A DNA stretch of 64,000 nt. Source: Pseudomonadota bacterium (lineage in GTDB: Bacteria > Myxococcota > Myxococcia > Myxococcales > Myxococcaceae). The translations under genes and the position numbers were made by a program. A model generated the notes under the pieces. The model saw only the letters and a program-made list of their open reading frames with translations. It was not told the origin of the DNA and did no database searches. Below are positions 16,873 through 25,872 of this stretch, one piece after another. Where the stretch lies: positions 26,321-90,320 of the forward strand of contig JAFAAN010000019.1 in assembly GCA_023426545.1 (NCBI GenBank). The letters are read 5' to 3'. The number at the start of each line of letters is the position of its first letter. The stretch's first letter is position 1.

Positions 16873-19800
16873 ATGCACTTGAACCGAGTGCTCCGGGAAA
16901 CCGGAGTTGTTGTCGCCGCAGGTCTGCTGTACGGATCGGCGGCTTTCGCACAGTCGAGCACGATCATCGGTACTGTGATCGACGCTCAGAGCCGGCAGCC
17001 TGCCGCTGACGTCGTGGTGACCGCGACCTCGCCCAACCTTCAGGGTGAGCAGACGGTCGTCACCGACGCGCAGGGTAACTACCGCATCCCCCAGCTGCCG
17101 CCCGGCGACTATACGCTGCGGTTCGAGAAGGAGCAGTTCAAGCCGTACGCGCGCTCCGCCATCCAGCTGCGCCTGAACCGGACGATCCGCGTCAACGTCG
17201 AGCTGCTCCCCGAGGCGCTCGGTGAGGTGGTCGAGATCGTCGGCGCGCCCCCGACCATCGACGTGGGCTCCACGACGATGGGCGTGAACGTCGATCAGGA
17301 GTTCATCAAGCGCATCGCCGTGGCGCGTCCGGGCGGTAAGGGCGGCGCGACCCGCTCCTTCGAGTCCCTGGCCGAGCTCGCGCCGGGTGCCCAGAACGAC
17401 AACTACGGCGTGTCCATCAACGGCTCGACCTCGCCCGAGAACGGCTACGTGGTCGACGGTCTGTCCACGAACGACCCGGCCTTCGGCGTGAACGCCAGCC
17501 CGCTGAGCATCGAGTTCGTGCAGGACGTGAACATCATCACCGGCGGTTACATGCCGGAGTTCGGCCGGTCCACCGGCGGCGTCATCAACGCGGTCACCCG
17601 GTCGGGCTCCAACGAGTTCCACGGCTCCGTGTTCGCGAACTGGACGCCGGGCACGCTCGAGGGCACGCGCAAGCAGGTTCGTGAAGAGGGCACGGTCATC
17701 ACCGGCCAGAACAAGCTGCAGAACCTGGGCGACTTCGGCGCCACCCTCGGTGGTCCGATCCTCAAGGACAAGCTGTGGTTCTTCGCCGGCTTCGCGCCGT
17801 CGTTCACCCGCTACCAGCACACCCGCACGCTCAACGCGCTGCGCCTGGGTGACGATGGCGAGCCGCTCATGGACGAGGCGGGGTTCACGGTGGCGGACGC
17901 CATCCCTGGCTCCTCCAGGAACTACTACGCCGACTCCCGTACCATCCAGTACATGGGCAAGTTGACGTACCTCATCAACCAGGACCACAACGTGTCGTTT
18001 GCCCTGAACGGCACCCCGTCTTCGTCGGGTGGCATGGGCAAGCTGATCATCAACCCGCAGACGGGTGGTATGCCGGCCGTGCTGGCCTCCCGTCCGGGCG
18101 ACTTCGGTATCACCGAGAGCAACGCCAACACCACGTCGCTGGCCCTGAAGTACGCGGGTGCCTTCGCGGACAAGAAGGTCCTCGTCGACGCCAACCTCGG
18201 TTGGTTCCATCAGACGGCGTCCACGCTGCCCGCCGACGGCAGCAAGCTGGGTGACCGGACGGGTCTGGCCGGCTATTCGCGCATGGCGTACATCAACCCC
18301 CGCCCGCTGACCCTGTTCGAGTCCCTCCCCGAGGGACAGGAAGGCGCCTGCGGCAGCACGCCGGAGGAGCAACTCGCCCGCTGCCCTGTGACGGGCTACA
18401 CGGTGGGTGGCCCTGCCTTCATGAGCGATCAGAAGCTGGACCGCTACCAGATCAACGCGAAGGCGACGTACCTGCTGAACGCCCTGGGCACCCACGTGTT
18501 CAAGGCCGGTGTCGACACGGAGTTCCTCGTGTTCGACCAGGTCAAGGCGTACGGCGGCGGTGTGTACTTCCAGGAGGGTGGCTCGTGGAGCCCTGCGACG
18601 CAGGGGCCCGTCGCGGTTCACGACGCCCGGCGCTACGGCTACCAGACGGGGCCTGACTCCGCGGTGACCCAGTTCACGCAGGTCGCCAAGACGACCAGCA
18701 CCACGGTGGGTGGTTTCCTCCAGGACTCGTGGTCCATCGCGAACCGGGTCACCCTGAACCTGGGGGTGCGGTACGACGTGCAGGCGCTCTACGGCGGTAA
18801 CGGCGACCTCGCGCTGATCATGGGGAACCAGTGGTCGCCGCGTATCGGCGCCATCGTGGACCCGTTCGCCAACGGCCGCGCCAAGGTGTTCGTGAACTTC
18901 GCTCGCTACTACGAGCAGGTTCCGCTCAACCTGATGGACCGTGCGTTCCCGGGTGAGAACCGCATTGGTGCGCGCCGCTACCTCGCTGAGCCGGGGGAGG
19001 GGTCCGCGACCGCGTGCGACCCGTCCTCGTTCGAGAGCCAGCAGGCGACGTGCCAGAGCAACGACAGCCTGCAGGCGATTCCCGAGAGCAGCCGCAACGT
19101 GAACCGCTTCTACACGGGCGGCACGGTCACTGGGACGCCGGTCGATCCGGACATCAAGGCGCAGTCCTCTGACGAAATCGTCGTTGGTGCCGAGTACGAA
19201 GTGCTGGCGAACACCCGCCTGGGTGCGAGCTATACACACAAGAACATGAACTCGGTCATCGAGGACATGAGCCGCGACGGTGGCAACACGTACTTCCTCG
19301 GTAACCCTGGCAGCGGCTTTGCCAAGGAATTCCCGACGCCGGTTCGTAACTACGACAACGTCACGGTCTACCTGAACCGTACGTTCTCCGATGGCTGGCT
19401 CGCCCAGGCCAACTACACCTGGTCGCGCCTGTACGGTAACTACCCCGGTCTGTTCCGCCCGGAGACGGGTCAGCTCGACCCGAACATCCTGTCGGACTTC
19501 GACCTCATTGAGCTGCTCGAGAACCGCACGGGCCTGCTGCCGTTCGACCGTACCCACTCGATCAAGGTCTTCGGTGCGAAGGAGTTCAACATCTCCAACG
19601 CGCTGTCGGCGAGCGTCGGTGTCTCCTACCGCGGCAACTCCGGTACGCCGATCAACTACTGGGGCAGCCACCACGCCTACGGTCCGGATGAGTCCTTCGT
19701 CCTTCCCCGTGGCGCCGGCGGTCGTACGCCGTGGATCAACACCATCGACTCCAACGTTGGCGTGAACTACCGCGTCAGCAAGGACAGCATGGTGACGTTC

Positions 19801-20061
19801 ACCCTGGACGTGTTCAACCTCTTCAACTTCCAGGGCGTGAGCTTGGTCGACCAGTCGTACACCCCGCGTGACATCAAGCCCATCCCGGGTGGTACTCCCG
19901 CAGACCTGGAGAACCTCCCCGGCCGCGTGGAGTTCCAGGACGAGGCGCCGCGCGACGAGCCGTTCGGCAGCGTCGACGGCGACGTGAACAAGAACTTCAA
20001 GAACCCGAGACAGTACCAGGCGCCCCGTCAGGTCCGCTTCGGCATCCGGTACACGTTCTAA
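16873..20061 (+). CDS. oar: Oar-like TonB-dependent outer-membrane transporter
   Basis: 1062 residues from ATG 16873, preceded by GGAGGGG. After a signal peptide ending in SAAFAQ comes a carboxypeptidase-regulatory-like beta domain (about 28-105), then a TonB plug (NGYVVDGL, VQDVNIITGGYMPEFGRSTGG) and a long beta-barrel ending in an aromatic residue (RFGIRYTF), as outer-membrane assembly needs. Length and layout match Oar of Myxococcus xanthus, described as a 115-kDa membrane protein required for development and later linked, with a TonB system, to secretion of the protease PopC. The adjacent divergent tonB-exbBDD genes fit that. Function here is inferred from that family. Confidence 0.88.
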   Translation: MHLNRVLRETGVVVAAGLLYGSAAFAQSSTIIGTVIDAQSRQPAADVVVTATSPNLQGEQTVVTDAQGNYRIPQLPPGDYTLRFEKEQFKPYARSAIQLRLNRTIRVNVELLPEALGEVVEIVGAPPTIDVGSTTMGVNVDQEFIKRIAVARPGGKGGATRSFESLAELAPGAQNDNYGVSINGSTSPENGYVVDGLSTNDPAFGVNASPLSIEFVQDVNIITGGYMPEFGRSTGGVINAVTRSGSNEFHGSVFANWTPGTLEGTRKQVREEGTVITGQNKLQNLGDFGATLGGPILKDKLWFFAGFAPSFTRYQHTRTLNALRLGDDGEPLMDEAGFTVADAIPGSSRNYYADSRTIQYMGKLTYLINQDHNVSFALNGTPSSSGGMGKLIINPQTGGMPAVLASRPGDFGITESNANTTSLALKYAGAFADKKVLVDANLGWFHQTASTLPADGSKLGDRTGLAGYSRMAYINPRPLTLFESLPEGQEGACGSTPEEQLARCPVTGYTVGGPAFMSDQKLDRYQINAKATYLLNALGTHVFKAGVDTEFLVFDQVKAYGGGVYFQEGGSWSPATQGPVAVHDARRYGYQTGPDSAVTQFTQVAKTTSTTVGGFLQDSWSIANRVTLNLGVRYDVQALYGGNGDLALIMGNQWSPRIGAIVDPFANGRAKVFVNFARYYEQVPLNLMDRAFPGENRIGARRYLAEPGEGSATACDPSSFESQQATCQSNDSLQAIPESSRNVNRFYTGGTVTGTPVDPDIKAQSSDEIVVGAEYEVLANTRLGASYTHKNMNSVIEDMSRDGGNTYFLGNPGSGFAKEFPTPVRNYDNVTVYLNRTFSDGWLAQANYTWSRLYGNYPGLFRPETGQLDPNILSDFDLIELLENRTGLLPFDRTHSIKVFGAKEFNISNALSASVGVSYRGNSGTPINYWGSHHAYGPDESFVLPRGAGGRTPWINTIDSNVGVNYRVSKDSMVTFTLDVFNLFNFQGVSLVDQSYTPRDIKPIPGGTPADLENLPGRVEFQDEAPRDEPFGSVDGDVNKNFKNPRQYQAPRQVRFGIRYTF

Positions 20062-20097
20062 TCCCAGGCCCAATCACGGAATCGGAACATCAGTCAA

Positions 20098-20826
20098 ATG
20101 ACCAAGAACATCGTCAAAACTGCGTTGGTTCTCGTGGGCACGGGAAGCCTGCTGACGGGCTGCAACTTCGACCAGCCCGAGGCCGGATGCTTCGTGCAGG
20201 AGTCGCCTCACTGGGCCGTGAAGTACGAGCTGGTCGAGGCCGCTAAGGATGCCAATGGGGCTCCTTGCGAGGCCGTTGCTCCCACTGCGGAGATGGTGGG
20301 TGTCTACAAGTACGTGAACCCCGAGACCGGAGCCTCGCGTCTGGCGCTTCGTCCTCAGGGCCTTGCGAGCCGTGGCACGGCGGATAATTCGACGGACCAG
20401 AGCGAGCAGACCGCTCTGGGCGACCTGGCCACGGAGCGCGACGGCGACGACTTCTGCGCCGCGAGCAACTTCCCGGCGGCCCGTGTCAACATCGCCGTGG
20501 AGAATGGCACCGACAGCATCGTGTACGAGTACTCCAATGTTCGCGTGTACTCGGCGCCTTCGGCTCCGGGCACCCAGTTGACGGGGGAGCTGCGCTACAC
20601 GAAGCGCGTAGGCGCTGTGGAATGCACCTCGACCTACGTGATGAGCGCCATCTGGCCGGCCGTCGGCTGCGACCCGGAGTCTGATTCTCCGGCCGACAAC
20701 TGCGGCGAGGGCTCCGGTCTGAATCCGGACTTCGCGGCCACGTGCATCACCACGGCGGACTGCGCCATCTACGGTGGCGAGACCAACTGCTGCGTGCCGT
20801 CCAAGCCCATCCCGTCGTTCAAGTAG
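20098..20826 (+). CDS. Lipoprotein encoded next to oar
   Basis: 242 residues with a clear lipoprotein signal ending LLTGC (Cys 22). The mature part has many Cys residues, including an EAGCF start, an FCAASNFPA segment and a C-terminal cluster (CITTADC, NCC), so it is probably disulphide-rich in the periplasm or at the outer membrane. I recognise no domain. It starts 36 bases after oar and ends at two strong hairpins, so it is the second and last gene of the oar transcript. A role as a partner of the Oar transporter is likely but inferred from position only. Confidence 0.75.
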   Translation: MTKNIVKTALVLVGTGSLLTGCNFDQPEAGCFVQESPHWAVKYELVEAAKDANGAPCEAVAPTAEMVGVYKYVNPETGASRLALRPQGLASRGTADNSTDQSEQTALGDLATERDGDDFCAASNFPAARVNIAVENGTDSIVYEYSNVRVYSAPSAPGTQLTGELRYTKRVGAVECTSTYVMSAIWPAVGCDPESDSPADNCGEGSGLNPDFAATCITTADCAIYGGETNCCVPSKPIPSFK

Positions 20827-20849
20827 TCGAACAAGTCGTCTGCTGAACC

Positions 20850-20922
20850 GCGCCACCCGGCCTGGGTGGCGCACCTCGGCCCCGGCGGTCTCTCCCGACA
20901 TGGGAGTGGCTGACCGGGGCCG
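20850..20922 (+). terminator. Tandem hairpin terminator of the oar operon
   Basis: Two consecutive perfect 9-bp GC-rich stems: 20850-20858 with 20864-20872 (5-base loop), then 20877-20885 with 20914-20922 (28-base loop). A short T-run (GTGTTT) follows the second. Confidence 0.7.
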
Positions 20923-20956
20923 CGGTGTTTAAATGGCTGGACCTGTCTGGAGGCAC

Positions 20957-22501
20957 ATGGAGGGCCGTTACTCACTCATCGAGCGCGTTCGCACCCTGCT
21001 GGCGGACGAAGAGGGCACGCTGCACAAGGCGGCGCCCTACCGGGTGGCCCTCTGCTACCCGAGCCCCTACCACGTGGGCATGAGCTCGCTTGGCTACCAG
21101 GCCATCTACCGGGAGATTCATTCGCACCCTGGCGCCACCGCCGAGCGCGTCTTCCTTCCGGACGATGTCGAGGCCTTCAAGCGCACCCGGACGCCGCTCT
21201 TCACGTGGGAGTCGCAGACGGCGGTTGCCGACTTCGACATGCTGGCCTTCTCGGTGGCATACGAGCTGGAGCTCAGCGGACTCTTCTCCATGCTGGAGCT
21301 GGCGGGGGTGCCCCTGCTCGCGGAGGAGCGCAGGGGCGGTCGCTATCCGCTCGTGGTGGGCGGCGGCCCCCTGACCTTCTCCAACCCCGACCCGCTCGAG
21401 CCCTTCGTGGACGTCCTCGTCCAGGGGGAGGCCGATGACCTCATCCACGTCCTGGTGGACGCGGCGGCCTCCATGGAGCGCGAGGCGCTGCTGGCGCACC
21501 TGGCCCGCATTCCGGGCTTCCGGGTCCCGGGGATGGGTGGGGCGCGCTATCACGTGGCCAAGGCGACGGACTCCCGGCTGCCTGCTCGCTCGCAAATCGT
21601 TACCCCGCATACCGAGCTGCGCTCGATGTTCCTCATCGAGCCGGAGCGGGGGTGCTCGCGTGGCTGTCACTACTGCGTCATGCGGCGCACCACGAATGGC
21701 GGGATGCGCACGGTGCCGCCCGAGCGGGTGTTGTCCTTGATTCCCGAGCATGCCCGGCGCGTGGGGCTGGTGGGCGCGGCGGTGACCGACCACCCCCGCA
21801 TCGTCGAGCTGCTCCGGACGATTGTCGACACGGGCCGCGAGGTGGGGGTGTCCTCACTGCGCGCGGACCGGCTGACCCAGGAGCTGGTGGATCAGCTCCG
21901 GCGCGGTGGCGCCACCAACCTCACAGTGGCGGCGGATGGGCCTTCGCAGCGGCTGCGGGACATGGTCGACCGGAAGCACTCGGAGGAGCAGATTGTCCGG
22001 GCCGCGAACTTCGCCCGTGCCGCGGGGATGAAGCAGCTCAAGGTCTACAACGTCGTAGGGCTGCCGACGGAAGAGGACGCGGACATCGACGAGCTGATCC
22101 GCTTCACCGCCGAGCTCTCGCGCATCCTCCCGGTGGCGCTGGGCGTGGCGCCGTTCGTGGCCAAGCGGAACACCCCGTTGGATGGCGCGCCCTTCGCCGG
22201 TATCCGTGAAGTGGAGGGGCGGCTGGAGCGACTGCGCAAGGGCCTCCGGGGCCGGGCCGAGGTGCGCCCCACGTCCGCGCGCTGGGCGTGGGTGGAGTAC
22301 ATGCTGGCCCAGTGCGGCCCGGAGGCGGGGCTGGCGGCGATGGATGCCTGGAGGGCCGGCGGCGGCTTCGCGGCTTGGAAGCGGGCCTTCGCGGCCCGGG
22401 AGTGTGAGCCGTATCTGGCTCGCAGGGTGGAGGACGGCCGGCGCAACCCCGTCCTATGGCCGACCGTGCCTCGGGTCGCGCCGCCGGCGTCCGCCGCCTG
22501 A
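20957..22501 (+). CDS. B12-binding-type radical SAM protein
   Basis: 514 residues from ATG 20957; an in-frame ATG at 20933 lacks a ribosome-binding site. The N-terminal region (ALCYPSPYHVGMSSLGYQAIYREI) resembles the vitamin-B12-binding-like domain of YgiQ/TIGR03960-type enzymes, and VVGGGPLTFSNPDP with VLVQGEAD follows. The radical SAM cluster is CSRGCHYC, whose three Cys bind the iron-sulphur cluster that splits S-adenosylmethionine. The B12-binding DxHxxG motif is not evident. Relatives include proteins fused to DUF2344, but none is attached here. The substrate is unknown. It probably starts a transcript shared with the next gene. Confidence 0.82.
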   Translation: MEGRYSLIERVRTLLADEEGTLHKAAPYRVALCYPSPYHVGMSSLGYQAIYREIHSHPGATAERVFLPDDVEAFKRTRTPLFTWESQTAVADFDMLAFSVAYELELSGLFSMLELAGVPLLAEERRGGRYPLVVGGGPLTFSNPDPLEPFVDVLVQGEADDLIHVLVDAAASMEREALLAHLARIPGFRVPGMGGARYHVAKATDSRLPARSQIVTPHTELRSMFLIEPERGCSRGCHYCVMRRTTNGGMRTVPPERVLSLIPEHARRVGLVGAAVTDHPRIVELLRTIVDTGREVGVSSLRADRLTQELVDQLRRGGATNLTVAADGPSQRLRDMVDRKHSEEQIVRAANFARAAGMKQLKVYNVVGLPTEEDADIDELIRFTAELSRILPVALGVAPFVAKRNTPLDGAPFAGIREVEGRLERLRKGLRGRAEVRPTSARWAWVEYMLAQCGPEAGLAAMDAWRAGGGFAAWKRAFAARECEPYLARRVEDGRRNPVLWPTVPRVAPPASAA

Positions 22502-22596
22502 CGCGAAGCTGCACGGGGCAGTGCACGTCCGCCCCGGCTTCCGCTAGAAGTCCGCTGGCGCGCCGATGGCCGGCGTCCAGGGCAGCGGAGAATCAG

Positions 22597-23514
22597 GTGA
22601 GCACGCAGCGAGTGGACAAGTCGTGGCAACAGAAGGGCCTGAAGGAGTACTCGACGGAGGCCCTGCTCGGGACGCTCGGCCACTACGGCATTGCGGTGGG
22701 CGAGGACGACTTCCGCAAGCTGGCGGAGACGTCCTTCCCGCTCGGAATTGCCCAGCAGTGGCGGCCGCAGTGGAAGGGCACCGGGCCCTTCAAGGACTTC
22801 GCCGTGGCGGCGGCGGTGGAGCTGTGGAGCCGGTGGCTTCCGGACCGTGTGGCCCCCATGGAGATGGCCGACACCCTGGCGAACCTGATGCAGCAGCTGG
22901 CCTTCCTCCTGGATGGCAGGCAGGACGCGCAGGTGGACGCTGCCTTCGAGAAGATGAACGCCGTGCGCGGGAAGATGCCGCTCGACGAGAAGGGCGCGCC
23001 GCAGGAGCGCTTCATGCGTGAGGCGCTGGCGCCCTTCACGGAGAAGCAGGCGGAGGTCTTCGACAGCCTCGCCGAGGCCCTGGCGGCCGCGGGCCACATG
23101 GCCCACGCGGAGGCCTTCGCGGACCTGGAGGAGTTCCTCCTGCCAGAGCGCCGAGGCATCTCGCGCTCCATCGTCCGCGCCGCGCGCGGCGAGCTGGAGC
23201 CCGCCATCGCGGACATGGTGAAGCTCACCGAGGACACCGAGCGCTCGCCCATCGCTCGCCTGCTGGCGGTGGATGGCCTCATCCACGTCAAGGCGCATGG
23301 TCAGGCGGCGGCCGCGGCCCGGACCCTGCTTGCGTCGGCGGAGCAGGGCGGTGATCTGCACCTCGCGCTGGACCTCGTCCCGCGCCTCGAGCACGTCTAC
23401 AAGGCGCAGAACGACCGCGCCTCGCTGCAGGAGTTGATGGGCATCGCCGAGCGGCTGGAGGAGGCCCACGACAAGATTCACCCCGGCCACCGGCGTCACC
23501 GCCACGGGCACTGA
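22597..23514 (+). CDS. Uncharacterised helical protein
   Basis: 305 residues from GTG 22597, which follows GGAG six bases upstream; an ATG further upstream in the same frame overlaps the radical SAM gene and encodes low-quality sequence. The protein is rich in Ala, Glu and Leu and appears almost wholly helical, with repeats of the kind AEAFADLEEFL that suggest TPR- or HEAT-like hairpins. The C-terminus is a His/Arg cluster (HPGHRRHRHGH), which may bind metal. No membrane segment or signal peptide. I recognise no family. It lies 95 bases after the radical SAM gene and may be co-expressed. Confidence 0.7.
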   Translation: MSTQRVDKSWQQKGLKEYSTEALLGTLGHYGIAVGEDDFRKLAETSFPLGIAQQWRPQWKGTGPFKDFAVAAAVELWSRWLPDRVAPMEMADTLANLMQQLAFLLDGRQDAQVDAAFEKMNAVRGKMPLDEKGAPQERFMREALAPFTEKQAEVFDSLAEALAAAGHMAHAEAFADLEEFLLPERRGISRSIVRAARGELEPAIADMVKLTEDTERSPIARLLAVDGLIHVKAHGQAAAAARTLLASAEQGGDLHLALDLVPRLEHVYKAQNDRASLQELMGIAERLEEAHDKIHPGHRRHRHGH

Positions 23515-23523
23515 TTCACCCAT

Positions 23524-23560
23524 GTGAGGGGCCTGGGCCCATGTGCGGGCCCACCCTCAC
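23524..23560. terminator. Two-tier bidirectional hairpin
   Basis: Outer stem GTGAGGG/CCCTCAC (23524-23530 with 23554-23560) encloses an inner stem TGGGCCC/GGGCCCA (23534-23540 with 23547-23553) and a 6-base loop. It sits between convergent genes and could stop transcripts from both sides. Confidence 0.6.
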
Positions 23561-23622
23561 CTGGTGGGGCCTTCCTCCCGTGAGGCGGGCCCGCGCGCCG
23601 GGCATGCGCCGCCTGCTCAGCT

Positions 23623-24186
23623 CTACGCGCTGGTCTCTTCCTTCTGGGGGGCCTCGCCGGCGGCATCCCTGGCGCCGCCTCGGCGCTTCAGGGGGACGCG
23701 AAGCACGCCGGGGACACCTTCCGCCACGTCTCGCACGGGCACCACCGCGCCCACGGTGGTGTAGCGGATGGCGCCCGTCTGCGTGAAGGCGTGCTTGAGC
23801 GAGTAGGACTTCGCCCGGGGAAGGAACCACTCGCGCGCGGCCTTCAGGGGCACGACGTGCAGCTCCCCCTGCGAGAGGAAGACGTACACCAGCAGGTCCG
23901 CGCCGCTGTAGAGGAAGCAGCCGGGCGTGTCCTTCTCCAGGTTGGACACCAGCTCGAAGAAGTAGCGGCGGCGGGTGGCGTTGCGGTCGCCCTTCACCTC
24001 GATGCCGCGCACCTCTCCCGAGGGGAGCTCCCAGAGCAGGTCCACGCCGCGGTGCTGGAAGCGCGGGTCCAACTGCACGTCATGCACGCGCGAGCCCGGC
24101 TCCGTCTCCAACATCCACGCGCGGGCGTGCTGGACGGCGCGGTCGGCCGCGCTCTGCACGCCCCGCATGCTGAAGCTTCGTGCCAT
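23623..24186 (-). CDS. PD-(D/E)xK nuclease-like protein
   Basis: 187 residues, cytoplasmic. The segment RFQHRGVDLLWELPSGEV followed by GIEVKGDR gives Asp, Glu and Lys in the spacing of a PD-(D/E)xK nuclease core (D-x-n-ExK), and the surrounding strands fit. Many such folds are DNA repair or restriction nucleases, but some are inactive. It starts four bases after the stop of the DUF4920 gene, so the two form an operon, although one product is exported and the other is not. The C-terminal 35 residues are charged and low in complexity. I am fairly confident of the gene and only moderately of the fold. Confidence 0.72.
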   Translation of the reverse strand: MARSFSMRGVQSAADRAVQHARAWMLETEPGSRVHDVQLDPRFQHRGVDLLWELPSGEVRGIEVKGDRNATRRRYFFELVSNLEKDTPGCFLYSGADLLVYVFLSQGELHVVPLKAAREWFLPRAKSYSLKHAFTQTGAIRYTTVGAVVPVRDVAEGVPGVLRVPLKRRGGARDAAGEAPQKEETSA

Positions 24187-24190
24187 GTCG

Positions 24191-24763
24191 TCAGCGGCGC
24201 AGCTCGACGCCCGTGGCCACCAACTGCACCTCGCGCGGCTTCCCGTCGGCGCCGCGGGGGACGATGGCGCCTTCGGACTCGTAGTGCTGGGCGCGGCTCT
24301 CGCTCAGCTCGGCTACCTGCACCACGCCCTCCACGCGTGCCTGCGCGCCCGCGGAGTCCAGGGGAACGAAGAAGCCGTAGTCCTTGAACGTCACCCGCAC
24401 GCCCGGGCCCTTGTCCTGGCCGTCCGCGGCCAGCTCCATCCAGCAGCCCTTGCGCTCACAGGCCTTGCGGACCCGTCCCTCGACGAGCACCGTCTTGCCG
24501 TCATGCGTCTGGGGCTTGGCCAGCACGTCCGCGAGCTTCACCGCCTTGGCGCCCTTGAGGGGCTCGCCGCGGGTGAGCTTCCAGCCCTCGTTCGCGGGAG
24601 ACGCCGCGGAGGCTTCACCGGCCTTGGCCGAGGCCTGCGGCGCGGGCGGGTGGTGGCAGTCGGCCTCGGCGGCCTTGCCCGCCTTGGCGGAGGTCTTGTC
24701 ACCCGCGAGGGCGACCAGGGGAACGGCGACCAGCAGCATCAGGGACGTGCGGAGCGTGTTCAT
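24191..24763 (-). CDS. Exported DUF4920 domain protein
   Basis: 190 residues from ATG 24763. A signal peptide (MNTLRTSLMLLVAVPLVALAG) is followed by an Ala/Lys-rich linker containing DCHHPPAP, and then the DUF4920 domain with KTVLVEGRVRKACERKGCWMEL and VRVTFKDYGFFVPLDSAG. The domain is an OB-like fold with a conserved Cys pair, found in periplasmic proteins of several Gram-negative groups; its function is unknown, and metal or redox roles have been suggested only from its Cys and His residues. It heads a two-gene operon with the nuclease-like gene and is divergent from the DUF2752 gene. Confidence 0.82.
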   Translation of the reverse strand: MNTLRTSLMLLVAVPLVALAGDKTSAKAGKAAEADCHHPPAPQASAKAGEASAASPANEGWKLTRGEPLKGAKAVKLADVLAKPQTHDGKTVLVEGRVRKACERKGCWMELAADGQDKGPGVRVTFKDYGFFVPLDSAGAQARVEGVVQVAELSESRAQHYESEGAIVPRGADGKPREVQLVATGVELRR

Positions 24764-24845
24764 ACCCTGCCCGCTTAGCCAAAAGTCTTTGCGCCAGCAA
24801 GGCGACGCCCGTACTAAAGTCCGTCCACCCGCACACGCCGACGAG

Positions 24846-25283
24846 GTGCGCTTGAAGGTCATCATTCCTCCCCGCAACCGCCGTTTCGGCACCGTGGACG
24901 CGTTGGGGCTCGCCGGTGTCCTGGGGTTGCTCGTGGCGCGCTATGTCCCGGTGGCCCGCATCATCCCCTTCTGGGGCTGTGTGCTCCGTGAGCAGACGGG
25001 CTGGCCGTGTCTGGGGTGTGGCCTGACGCGCGTGGCGGACCGGGTGTCGCACTTCAACTTCGCCGGTGCATGGGAAGCCAATCCCCTGGGGACGGTGGCG
25101 GCCCTCCTGTTCGCCCTGGCGGGGGTGGCCATGGTGCTGCACCTGGTGTTCGCGATGCCCATCCCCCAGGTCGAGCTGTCCCCCCGCGAGTGGAGCGTCC
25201 TGGGCGTCCTGGCGCCCATCATCATTCTCGTCAACTATGCCTACGTGGTGGTGAAGACGCGCTTCCCCCACCTCCTCCTGTAG
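24846..25283 (+). CDS. DUF2752 family small membrane protein
   Basis: 145 residues from GTG 24846 (TTG 24852 possible). It has three or four hydrophobic segments. The central motif GWPCLGCGLTRVADRVSHFNF with AWEANPLGTVAAL is the DUF2752 signature (Cys-Pro-x-Cys-Gly-x-Thr-Arg and an Asn-Pro). The role of this family is unknown. The gene is followed after 10 bases by plsY, so the two are co-transcribed, but DUF2752 proteins have no known link to lipid synthesis. Confidence 0.8.
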   Translation: MRLKVIIPPRNRRFGTVDALGLAGVLGLLVARYVPVARIIPFWGCVLREQTGWPCLGCGLTRVADRVSHFNFAGAWEANPLGTVAALLFALAGVAMVLHLVFAMPIPQVELSPREWSVLGVLAPIIILVNYAYVVVKTRFPHLLL

Positions 25284-25293
25284 CCTCTGCTTC

Positions 25294-25872
25294 GTGACCT
25301 CCGCGCTCGTCCTGCTGGGCTACCTCGCCGGCTCCATTCCCTTCGGTGTGTTGCTGACGCGGTGGCTGCGTGGCGTGGACGTGCGAAAGGGGGGCAGTGG
25401 CAACATCGGCGCCACCAACGTCACGCGCGTCGCGGGCAAGAAGCTGGGCGCGGTGGTGCTGCTGCTGGACGCGCTCAAGGGGGCGCTGCCGGTGATGCTG
25501 GCGGTGCGGTGGGTGCCGGACGCGCCCGTCGTGCACGTGGCGGTGGGCCTGGCCGCGGTGCTGGGGCACATCTTCCCGGTGTGGTTGAAGCTCCAGGGCG
25601 GCAAGGGCGTGGCCACCGCGCTGGGCGTGCTGCTCGTGCTGGTGCCGCAGGCGGCGCTCGCGGGCGCGGTGATGTACGTCGCCGTGTTCGCCATCGGGCG
25701 GGTGAGCTCTCTGGGCTCGCTGGCGGCGGGCGCCACGGCGGTCGGCACGTCGGCGCTCACCGCCCGGGCCACGGAGTACGCGGGCCTCTCAGCCCTCCTC
25801 TTCGCCCTCATGCTGTGGACGCACCGGGGCAACATTGGCCGGCTCGCGCGGCGCACCGAGCGGCGCTTCTGA
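25294..25872 (+). CDS. plsY: Glycerol-3-phosphate acyltransferase PlsY
   Basis: 192 residues, GTG start, five or so membrane helices. It transfers the acyl group from acyl-phosphate to glycerol-3-phosphate, the first step of phospholipid synthesis. The family's three motifs are present: LLGYLAGSIPFGVLLTRW at the start, the RKGGSGNIGATNVTRVAGKK phosphate loop (about 31-50), and LKLQGGKGVATALG (about 100-113). The last 84 bases overlap the convergent RNA methyltransferase gene, which encodes that enzyme's unconserved tail. Confidence 0.93.
   Translation: MTSALVLLGYLAGSIPFGVLLTRWLRGVDVRKGGSGNIGATNVTRVAGKKLGAVVLLLDALKGALPVMLAVRWVPDAPVVHVAVGLAAVLGHIFPVWLKLQGGKGVATALGVLLVLVPQAALAGAVMYVAVFAIGRVSSLGSLAAGATAVGTSALTARATEYAGLSALLFALMLWTHRGNIGRLARRTERRF

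Noticed and set aside
16729..20073. A minus-strand open frame of over 1100 codons opposite oar
   Set aside because: It is antisense to a clear outer-membrane transporter, has no recognisable motifs and a composition typical of GC-rich shadow frames (His/Arg/Val-rich).
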